Assembly: GCA_003242425.1 (NCBI GenBank)
Contig: QGUL01000156.1
Location: 1-5,260, forward strand
Source: Pseudomonadota bacterium
GTDB taxonomy: Bacteria > Pseudomonadota > Gammaproteobacteria > Burkholderiales > SG8-39
DNA length: 5,260 nucleotides
Reading direction: 5' to 3'
Below, piece by piece: positions 1 to 3,948 of the stretch. Position numbers and translations under genes: made by a program. The notes beneath the pieces are model-generated. The model ran no database searches. It saw only the letters and a program-made list of their open reading frames with translations, and had not been told where the DNA came from. Each line of letters opens with the position of its first letter. Position 1 is the stretch's first letter.

Positions 1-1
1 C

Positions 2-385
2 GAGATCGGCGTGTCCCTCACACGGCGCGGCCTGAGCCGCAATCTCACCTTCGTCACGCCGCGCGTGGGCGAAATGGAACGCGAAAGCGATTGGGCCGCC
101 GCAGCCCTGCACGCCGACACCGCGGCTATCTATATGGGTGCCGGGGAAGCCGCGCGCATCGCCGAGACATTGATCGCACGCGGACGCGCCGCGGATACGC
201 CGGTCGCGTTGGTCGAAAGCGCTTCCCTGCCCGAAGCGGCGGTGCGCTACGGCGTACTGAGCGAACTGCCCGCCCTCGCCGCCTCGTGCGGCAACGGCCC
301 GGCGCTCATCCTGCTCGGTGAGGTGCTGCGGGAAAAACTCGCGCTCGCGCAACGCGGCGACTCGCGCGCAGTGCGTTGCGCCTGA
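2..385 (+). CDS. cobA: Uroporphyrinogen-III C-methyltransferase (SUMT), C-terminal part, 5' end outside window
   Basis: SUMT enzymes transfer two methyl groups from S-adenosylmethionine to uroporphyrinogen III, giving precorrin-2, the branch point to siroheme and cobalamin. The visible 127 residues match the C-terminal half of the tetrapyrrole methylase fold. Family landmarks are GVSLTRRG near the start (compare GIPLTHRG), TAAIYMG about residue 40, ADTPVALVESAS, the GVLSEL segment (usually GTL), and PALILLGEV near the end, followed by a short polar tail. A complete enzyme is about 260 residues, so roughly half is missing off the left edge. The frame is open from base 2 to the TGA at 383-385. 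I cannot tell whether it is a stand-alone CobA or the C-terminal domain of a CysG fusion, because the N-terminus lies outside the window. It converges on the downstream receiver gene with 3 bp between stops. Confidence 0.9.
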   Translation, partial: EIGVSLTRRGLSRNLTFVTPRVGEMERESDWAAAALHADTAAIYMGAGEAARIAETLIARGRAADTPVALVESASLPEAAVRYGVLSELPALAASCGNGPALILLGEVLREKLALAQRGDSRAVRCA

Positions 386-388
386 GCC

Positions 389-766
389 TCAAATCCGGGC
401 GCGCCCGAGCAACTCGGTCAATTGCTCGTAGGCGATGGGCTTCACTATGTGGTGATCGAAACCCGCTTCCGCTGCGCGCTGCCGGTCCTCTTCCCGCTCC
501 CAGCCCGTGAGCGCCACAAGCAGCGGTCCATTGCCCGCGGCCTGGCCGCGGATACGGCGCGCCACTTCGTAGCCGCTGAGCCGCGGCAGGCCGATGTCCA
601 GGAACACGATATCGGGGTGTTCGGCGAGATAGGCCTCGATCGCCTGCGAGCCGTCGTAGGCCACTTTCACTTCGTGGCCGATCAACTCCAGCAGCATCTG
701 CAGGGATTCGGCCGCATCGCGATTGTCGTCCACGACCAGAATCCTCGCTTTGCGCATCGGGCCCAT
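389..766 (-). CDS. Stand-alone CheY-like response regulator receiver protein
   Basis: This 125-residue protein is a single phosphoacceptor receiver domain with no output domain, presumably cytoplasmic. All expected catalytic residues are present: acidic pair D13-D14, phosphoacceptor D57 in FLDIGLP, switch threonine T87 in ALTG, and K109 in VKP. The DIGLPRLSGYEVARRIR segment is typical of receivers found at the ends of hybrid histidine kinases and of free single-domain regulators. The start at 766 is preceded by GAGG with a 4-nt gap. A second ATG three codons in lies 13 nt from that motif and is less likely. No histidine kinase lies next to it, so it is an orphan whose partner cannot be read from here. 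It might act in a phosphorelay or by protein-protein contact. A short G/C palindrome (396-407) followed by TTT covers the last codons and is at best a weak terminator. Confidence 0.92.
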   Translation of the reverse strand: MGPMRKARILVVDDNRDAAESLQMLLELIGHEVKVAYDGSQAIEAYLAEHPDIVFLDIGLPRLSGYEVARRIRGQAAGNGPLLVALTGWEREEDRQRAAEAGFDHHIVKPIAYEQLTELLGRARI

Positions 767-822
767 GGAGCCTCGCCCCCAATGCCGGCAGCCGGCGCCG
801 GCGACTTCCGTTCGAAGGATCG

Positions 823-840
823 GGTCCGCTCACGCGGACC
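823..840 (-). promoter_or_regulatory. Perfect 7-bp hairpin with GUGA tetraloop in receiver-gene leader
   Basis: The bases GGTCCGC (823-829) and GCGGACC (834-840) form a perfect inverted repeat around a 4-nt loop. Read as minus-strand RNA the loop is GUGA, a member of the stable GNRA tetraloop class. It lies 57 bp upstream of the receiver start. It could be an mRNA leader hairpin or, as DNA, a dimeric repressor site. No U-tract follows on either strand, so it is not a terminator. Confidence 0.45.
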
Positions 841-901
841 TGTCACATGCTACGAGTCTTCGACGCAAGCCGCCAGCCGTCCGACGTCGTCAGACGGCGA
901 C

Positions 902-926
902 AAAAAAGGCCGGACGTAGTCCGGCC
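902..926 (-). terminator. Intrinsic terminator, minus strand, ending the candidate small RNA
   Basis: The stem is GGCCGGAC (908-915) paired with GTCCGGCC (919-926), an 8-bp perfect G/C-rich helix with a 3-nt loop. On the minus strand it is followed directly by six T residues (907-902). There is no T-run on the plus side, so it works in one direction only. The nearest upstream minus-strand gene, mgtC, already has its own terminator at 1102-1133, so this one must serve a transcript starting between about 927 and 1101. Confidence 0.88.
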
Positions 927-989
927 CAAAGGTTCATCGCAAGGAGGTGAGCAAACCGCCGGCAATCAACTGCTACCTGATCGACGGCG
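902..989 (-). ncRNA. Candidate small RNA with exposed anti-Shine-Dalgarno sequence
   Basis: Read on the minus strand, the parts come in the order expected of a bacterial trans-acting small RNA. First is a 5' hairpin: bases 985-989 pair with 957-961, then one U-C mismatch, then 978-983 pair with 963-968, around a 9-nt loop. Next is a mostly unpaired linker (956-927). Last is the strong terminator hairpin with six U residues. The linker contains TCACCTCCTT (950-941), identical to the core of the 16S rRNA 3' end that binds ribosome-binding sites. The promoter-like pair at 995-1023 places the start near 988, at the foot of the 5' hairpin. No known RNA family is recognised. Expression and function are inference. 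The alternative is an attenuated leader of the downstream receiver gene. Confidence 0.5.
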
Positions 990-994
990 CTTCC

Positions 995-1023
995 ATTATC
1001 GGAGGGCCGGCGACGCTTCTGAA
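995..1023 (-). promoter_or_regulatory. Putative sigma-70 promoter for the candidate small RNA
   Basis: On the minus strand TTCAGA (1023-1018, 4 of 6 matches to the -35 consensus) is followed by a 17-bp spacer and GATAAT (1000-995, 5 of 6 matches to the -10 consensus). The predicted start, about 7 bp on, falls near 988, where the 5' hairpin begins. In a GC-rich window an A/T-rich -10 at the correct distance is notable, but chance cannot be ruled out. Confidence 0.5.
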
Positions 1024-1032
1024 CGAAGCATT

Positions 1033-1066
1033 GGTTATTTCCTTATTGCCGAGGGTTCAATAACCC
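1033..1066. repeat. Overlapping inverted repeats (GGTTATT/AATAACC and GGGTT/AACCC)
   Basis: GGTTATT (1033-1039) is the inverse complement of AATAACC (1059-1065). Within the same stretch GGGTT (1053-1057) and AACCC (1062-1066) form a smaller hairpin with a 4-nt loop. The two pairings share bases and exclude each other. The element is A/T-rich compared with its surroundings and lies just upstream of the small-RNA promoter, so it could be a regulator binding site. No function can be assigned. Confidence 0.35.
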
Positions 1067-1101
1067 ATTTGGCTGCTGCGTCTACGGTGGCGCCCGACCG
1101 C

Positions 1102-1133
1102 AAAAAAGAGGGGAGACCAGGGAGGTCTCCCCT
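1102..1133 (-). terminator. Intrinsic terminator of the mgtC transcript
   Basis: The stem AGGGGAGACC (1109-1118) pairs with GGTCTCCCCT (1124-1133), 10 perfect base pairs around a 5-nt loop. On the minus strand it is followed, after a short GA-rich step, by six T residues (1107-1102). It lies 107 bp beyond the mgtC stop codon and points the right way to end that transcript. Confidence 0.88.
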
Positions 1134-1147
1134 TCCGGGGATTTACA

Positions 1148-1174
1148 GCGTCGATGCCGACGCGGTCCGCGTCG
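1148..1174. repeat. Three-part inverted repeat forming alternative hairpins, 3' UTR of mgtC
   Basis: GCGTCG (1148-1153), CGACGC (1158-1163) and GCGTCG (1169-1174) lie in a row. The middle copy can pair with either neighbour. The right-hand pairing extends to an 8-bp palindrome around one base (1158-1174). It lies between the mgtC stop and its terminator. Nothing shows a function; a transcript-stability element or binding site is possible. Confidence 0.4.
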
Positions 1175-1240
1175 ACGTCGCAAGTATGCGCAAGCCGTCT
1201 CCGAACGGGAACGAACGGATTGCCATATGGTTATTCCGCT

Positions 1241-1933
1241 TCAACGGCCGGTGGGCGACAGCCGGAACTCGAGCACGCCTTCGAGTTTGGAGAGGGTCAT
1301 CGCCAGACGGCCGGCGTTGGCCGCGGCAGTGGAGCGGATCACCATCTGGTATTCGTAGAAACCCGCTTCGGCATCGAAGCGGTAGTTCAGATTGGCGATG
1401 CTGAAGCCGTGCGCGGAGACGAGCTCGCGCAGCGCCTCCTCGGCCATCGGCGCGTCCTGCGCGAAACGCACAGCGAACTGCGCGTAGAACTGTGCGGGCA
1501 GGCGCGCTTCGATCCAGTGGAACAGCGACAGCACCGCGATGGTCAGCGCCGTCGCCACGGCGGCGGGAAAGTAGAAGCCGATTCCGATCAGGATGCCGAT
1601 CGCCGCGGTCATCCAGATCGAAGCCGCGGTGGTCAGCCCCCGCACCGACAGGCCTTCCTTCATGATCACGCCGGCGCCGAGGAAGCCGATGCCCGTCATG
1701 ATGCCTTGCGCCATGCGGGTCGGATCGAGGGCGAGGCGCCCCGCATCGAGCTCAGGCACCCAGCGGCTTTCGTAAACGGTGACCAGCATCAGCAGGGCCG
1801 TGGACAAGCAAACCAGCGCATGGGTACGGAAACCCGCGGGGCGGCCGCGATAGCTGCGCTCGAAGCCGATCAGCGCGCCCACGCCGAGCGCGGCGAGCAA
1901 ACGCAGAGTAATCGCTCCGTATACGGGATCCAT
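1241..1933 (-). CDS. mgtC: MgtC/SapB-family inner-membrane protein
   Basis: The 230-residue length equals that of Salmonella MgtC. Family motifs are clear: GALIGFERSYRGRPAGFRTH (residues 19-38), TGIGFLGAGVIMKEG (80-94) and RGLTTAASIW (98-107). Hydrophobic segments at about 7-23, 38-54, 76-92, 103-122 and 123-140 form the membrane domain. Residues from about 150 to the end form a soluble region, like the C-terminal ACT-like domain of true MgtC. In pathogens MgtC supports growth in low magnesium and inside macrophages, partly by acting on the F1Fo ATP synthase; in environmental bacteria its role is less clear. The start ATG lacks a good ribosome-binding site. A TAAGAT hexamer (1943-1948) sits only 9 bp upstream of the ATG, so an internal promoter would give an almost leaderless mRNA. 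There is no room for the long magnesium-sensing leader of Salmonella mgtC. Co-transcription with the gene 41 bp upstream is likely. Confidence 0.9.
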   Translation of the reverse strand: MDPVYGAITLRLLAALGVGALIGFERSYRGRPAGFRTHALVCLSTALLMLVTVYESRWVPELDAGRLALDPTRMAQGIMTGIGFLGAGVIMKEGLSVRGLTTAASIWMTAAIGILIGIGFYFPAAVATALTIAVLSLFHWIEARLPAQFYAQFAVRFAQDAPMAEEALRELVSAHGFSIANLNYRFDAEAGFYEYQMVIRSTAAANAGRLAMTLSKLEGVLEFRLSPTGR

Positions 1934-1974
1934 AGCGTCGCAATCTTACGCCGGCGATGTCTCCCGCGCAGCGC

Positions 1975-2463
1975 TCACCTGGCGGCCGCGCGCAGGGCAC
2001 GCAGATCGTCTTCGTAATAGCGCGCGCCGCACTGTTTGGCGAAATCCGAACGCAGGCGCTTGTGCTCGTAATACTGCGCGCCGAGCTTCTTCATGGCGGC
2101 GTTGTACGCCTGCGTGCGCTCGGCCACTTCATCGATCATGGCATTGAAACGCGCCACCGCCTCCGGATCGGTACGGTCGACCACCGGTTCCTGGAGCTCG
2201 ATCTCGTCTTTCAACTTGCGGATTTCGGCCGCTTCCTTGGAAAGCGCCGCGTCCTCTTCGTGCATGCGCGTCACCGCGGCGTTGAGCGCTTCCCGGCGGT
2301 TCAGGCAGACGCGCAGTTCTTCGCGCGTCAGCACCTTGCCGCTGTACCTCGCGTCGCGCGACAAACCCGGACCGTTCAGTTCGACCGTCTTCCAGGCATA
2401 GGCCGTACCGGCGAACGCCATCGCCGCGCCCCAGGAGAGGATGATGAGGGTACGTGCGAACAT
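1975..2463 (-). CDS. Secreted coiled-coil protein of unknown function
   Basis: I do not recognise a named family. The 162-residue product starts with a signal peptide (about residues 1-23, cleavage after AYA), so it is exported to the periplasm. The mature part is highly charged and helical, with two long segments (about 48-92 and 100-140) rich in Ala, Glu, Lys and Arg that look like an antiparallel helical hairpin. The only cysteines, C53 and C145, lie near the two ends of that hairpin and could form a disulfide in the periplasm. The C-terminal CGARYYEDDL segment looks conserved, recalling short motifs in uncharacterised proteobacterial secreted proteins, but that is from memory. The start is firm: GAGGAGG lies 5 nt before the ATG. 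It has its own promoter-like sequence and is followed by mgtC after 41 bp, with no terminator between, which suggests an operon. Confidence 0.8.
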   Translation of the reverse strand: MFARTLIILSWGAAMAFAGTAYAWKTVELNGPGLSRDARYSGKVLTREELRVCLNRREALNAAVTRMHEEDAALSKEAAEIRKLKDEIELQEPVVDRTDPEAVARFNAMIDEVAERTQAYNAAMKKLGAQYYEHKRLRSDFAKQCGARYYEDDLRALRAAAR

Positions 2464-2486
2464 ATCGGCCTCCTCGTCGTCCGCTC

Positions 2487-2516
2487 ATCTAATTCCGATG
2501 TCATGGGTGCGGTCAA
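2487..2516 (-). promoter_or_regulatory. Putative promoter for the secreted coiled-coil gene (and mgtC)
   Basis: On the minus strand TTGACC (2516-2511) matches the -35 consensus at 5 of 6 positions. After 18 bp comes TTAGAT (2492-2487), a weak -10 with 3 of 6 matches. The predicted start would leave a short 5' leader carrying the strong GAGGAGG ribosome-binding site (2475-2469). Confidence 0.4.
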
Positions 2517-2553
2517 GCCGCCCGAGGCGCGCCGCGCGGCATTGTTGGCTGTC

Positions 2554-2586
2554 AAAAGCACGACGGCCGCATCACGCGGCCGTCGT
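2554..2586 (-). terminator. Intrinsic terminator of the Spy/CpxP-like gene
   Basis: The bases ACGACGGCCGC (2560-2570) and GCGGCCGTCGT (2576-2586) form an 11-bp perfect stem with a 5-nt loop. On the minus strand it is followed by GC and four T residues (2557-2554). It starts 17 bp past the stop codon of the Spy-like gene. The T-tract is short, but the stem is strong. Confidence 0.8.
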
Positions 2587-2603
2587 TGGCTGGGCCGGAA
2601 AGC

Positions 2604-3098
2604 TCAGCCCTGTTTCACCGGGCGTTCGCCGTGATGCTTGCCGGGGCGGAACTTGCCGCGGCGCTCCTTGGCCTGCTCCAGCTTCGCGCGCTGCTCGGGC
2701 GTCAGCACCGACAGCACTTGCTGACGCACGCGCGCCCGCTCCACCACCACGTCGGCTTCGGCCTTGGCCAGGCGTTCGGCCGCGCCGCGCACTTTCGCTT
2801 CGTCGAACTGCTCGGCCCGCGTGGCTTCGCGCAAAGCCTTGCGCGCTTCGAACGCCGCCTTGCCCTTCTCGCGCAGCGCGGGCGCCGCGGCGTGGCGGAT
2901 CTCGAAAATCTTGTCGCGTTGCGCTTCGGTGAGATCCAGACCGCGCATGAAATGGCCGCCGCGCTTGCCGGACTCGGCGTGTTTCGCGGCCATGGCGTGA
3001 TGGCAACCGTCCATCCCGCCCGGACGCGCCTGTGCGGCGAAGGGAATGCTCAGCGCGAGGCTGCCGGCGATCAACATGGTGCTCAGGGTGTTCTTCAT
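2604..3098 (-). CDS. Periplasmic LTXXQ-family protein (Spy/CpxP-like)
   Basis: This 164-residue protein has a signal peptide (residues 1-24, cleavage after AQA) and the two hallmark LTXXQ motifs of the Spy/CpxP family: LTEAQ at 56-60 and LTPEQ at 132-136. Between them is a charged, fully helical region, as in the cradle-shaped Spy dimer. Spy is an ATP-independent periplasmic chaperone; CpxP also inhibits the kinase CpxA. The divergent cpxRA operon and the shared CpxR-type sites support a Cpx-controlled role. The mature N-terminus carries a His/Cys cluster (C32, H33, H34, H40) and the C-terminus an HH pair (155-156). These suggest metal binding, as in the zinc-binding relative ZraP, but this is inference. 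The start at 3098 has GGAG at a 5-nt gap and begins a clean signal peptide; the longer open frame upstream would cross the regulatory region. I cannot tell Spy from CpxP by sequence alone. Confidence 0.88.
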   Translation of the reverse strand: MKNTLSTMLIAGSLALSIPFAAQARPGGMDGCHHAMAAKHAESGKRGGHFMRGLDLTEAQRDKIFEIRHAAAPALREKGKAAFEARKALREATRAEQFDEAKVRGAAERLAKAEADVVVERARVRQQVLSVLTPEQRAKLEQAKERRGKFRPGKHHGERPVKQG

Positions 3099-3143
3099 GG
3101 TTGCTCCGCTCCATAAAACGCAGGGACGACCTGCATGGCTCGC

Positions 3144-3149
3144 ACTGTA
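3144..3149 (-). promoter_or_regulatory. Possible -10 element of the Spy/CpxP-like gene
   Basis: On the minus strand TACAGT matches the -10 consensus at 4 of 6 positions. It predicts a start near 3137 and a leader of about 38 nt. There is no recognisable -35 hexamer; the first GTAAN half-sites (from 3162) lie at and beyond the -35 region instead, as expected for an activator-dependent promoter. Confidence 0.35.
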
Positions 3150-3161
3150 GTGGCCGCCCTC

Positions 3162-3226
3162 GTAAGGCTGCGTTAGGCCTGCGTAAAGATGCGTAAAGCT
3201 GTGTAACGCTCCGTAAGCGGCGCAAG
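3162..3226 (+). promoter_or_regulatory. Array of CpxR-type half-sites between divergent spy-like and cpxR genes
   Basis: Half-sites on the plus strand are GTAAG (3162), GTTAG (3172), GTAAA (3183), GTAAA (3193), GTAAC (3203), GTAAG (3213) and a weaker GCAAG (3222). Steps between them are 10, 11, 10, 10, 10 and 9 bp, so all lie on nearly the same face of the helix. The pair at 3183-3197 is an exact match to the known CpxR box, GTAAA-N5-GTAAA. OmpR/CpxR-type regulators bind such direct repeats as head-to-tail dimers. The position between the two divergent genes fits control of both, including autoregulation of cpxR. Confidence 0.82.
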
Positions 3227-3245
3227 CCCGCGCCGGGCGCTCGGC

Positions 3246-3251
3246 TACACT
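3246..3251 (+). promoter_or_regulatory. Putative -10 element of cpxR, implying a leaderless transcript
   Basis: TACACT matches the -10 consensus at 4 of 6 positions and ends 7 bp before the cpxR ATG. Transcription would start at or within a base or two of the A of the start codon. No -35 hexamer is visible at the usual distance, which fits activation from the half-site array just upstream. Confidence 0.4.
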
Positions 3252-3258
3252 AAGGCCC

Positions 3259-3945
3259 ATGAACAACAAGGTTTTACTGGTCGACGACGATGCCGAACTG
3301 GGCGGCATGCTGCGCGAATACCTGCAGCAGGAAGGCTTCGACGCCGTCCACGTGCAGGACGGCGAGCAGGGCGTGGCCGAAGCCCTGAGCGGCGCCTACG
3401 CCATCGTCGTGCTCGACGTCATGATGCCGCGCCTGGGCGGTCTGGAAGTGCTGCGCCGCATCCGCGCCCGGAGCCGTCTGCCGGTGCTGATGCTCACGGC
3501 CAAGGGCGACGATCTGGACCGTATCCTGGGGCTGGAACTGGGCGCGGACGATTACGTACCCAAACCCTGCACGCCGCGCGAGCTGGTGGCGCGCATACGC
3601 GCCATCCTGCGGCGCGCCCAGGGCGCGGGCGACGACGCGCCGCAGCGGATCGAAATCGGTCCGCTCGTCGTCTGGCCGCAGCGTCGCGCCGCGCAATGGG
3701 GCGAGGCGACGCTTGCGCTCACCAGCACCGAGTACAACCTGCTGGAAGTGCTGGCACGTAACGCGGGCCAGCCGGTCAGCAAGGCCGATCTCTGCCAGCA
3801 GGCGCTCGGCCGGCCGCTCGCGCGTTTCGACCGCAGCATCGACGTGCACATGAGCAGCATCCGCCAGAAGCTCGCGCAACAGGGTGCCGATCCCGGCATC
3901 ATCCAGACGGTGCGCGGCATCGGCTACCAACTGCTGCGGAGCTAG
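3259..3945 (+). CDS. cpxR: Envelope-stress response regulator CpxR (OmpR family)
   Basis: The 228-residue protein has a receiver domain (about 1-119) and a winged-helix DNA-binding domain (about 130-227). Receiver residues are D9-D10-D11, phosphoacceptor D53 (LDVMMP), T80 and K102. Stretches nearly identical to E. coli CpxR are DRILGLELGADDY, RELVARIRAILRR, ALGRPLARFDRSIDVH (E. coli: VLGKRLTPFDRAIDMH) and the RGIGY wing near the end. Once phosphorylated by CpxA it activates genes for periplasmic folding and proteolysis. One small oddity is KPC (102-104) where most family members have KPF. The start MNNKVLLVDDD matches the family N-terminus. The only ribosome-binding motif (AAGG, 3-nt gap) is too close, so translation may be leaderless. 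cpxA follows after 3 bp. Confidence 0.93.
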   Translation: MNNKVLLVDDDAELGGMLREYLQQEGFDAVHVQDGEQGVAEALSGAYAIVVLDVMMPRLGGLEVLRRIRARSRLPVLMLTAKGDDLDRILGLELGADDYVPKPCTPRELVARIRAILRRAQGAGDDAPQRIEIGPLVVWPQRRAAQWGEATLALTSTEYNLLEVLARNAGQPVSKADLCQQALGRPLARFDRSIDVHMSSIRQKLAQQGADPGIIQTVRGIGYQLLRS

Positions 3946-3948
3946 GGC

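Larger units (their letters stand above)
767..1240. other. 474-bp intergenic region with no protein gene; contains RNA signals
   Basis: No convincing protein-coding gene lies between the receiver start and the mgtC stop. The region holds, on the minus strand: the mgtC terminator, a promoter-like pair, a candidate small RNA ending in its own terminator, and a leader of about 135 nt before the receiver gene. The leader includes a perfect hairpin at 823-840 and three GCCGGC hexamers at 784-802. I found no convincing sigma-70 promoter for the receiver gene. The best -10-like hexamer (TAGCAT, 847-852) has no -35 partner. Confidence 0.7.

Noticed and set aside
784..802. Three GCCGGC hexamers as a possible repeat element
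   Set aside because: Short palindromic G/C hexamers are common by chance at this base composition, and nothing links them to a function.
422..919. 165-codon plus-strand open frame across the receiver gene and its leader
   Set aside because: Opposite a receiver domain with every catalytic residue, and it runs on through a minus-strand terminator.
996..1031. Minus-strand 11-codon frame with AAGGA 8 nt upstream, possible leader peptide
   Set aside because: It has no run of regulatory codons and overlaps the better-supported promoter of the candidate small RNA. It is too short to stand alone without conservation.
947..1063. Plus-strand 38-codon open frame starting at a GTG inside a perfect SD-like sequence
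   Set aside because: The SD-like bases overlap the start codon itself, so they cannot act as its ribosome-binding site, and no other start lies at a workable distance. The peptide resembles nothing known. The same bases make better sense as an anti-SD on the minus strand.
1154..2017. 287-codon plus-strand open frame across mgtC
   Set aside because: It is antisense to a clear MgtC-family gene, and its His/Arg/Gln-rich, low-complexity translation is typical of GC-rich shadow frames.
1957..2634. 225-codon plus-strand open frame across the secreted coiled-coil gene
   Set aside because: The opposite strand has a signal peptide, a strong ribosome-binding site and a promoter-like sequence. The plus frame has none of these and runs through the Spy-like terminator.
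3099..3308. N-terminal extension of the Spy-like frame up to 3308
   Set aside because: It would put 70 residues without a signal peptide before a clean signal sequence, cross the half-site array and overlap cpxR. The start at 3098 has its own ribosome-binding site.
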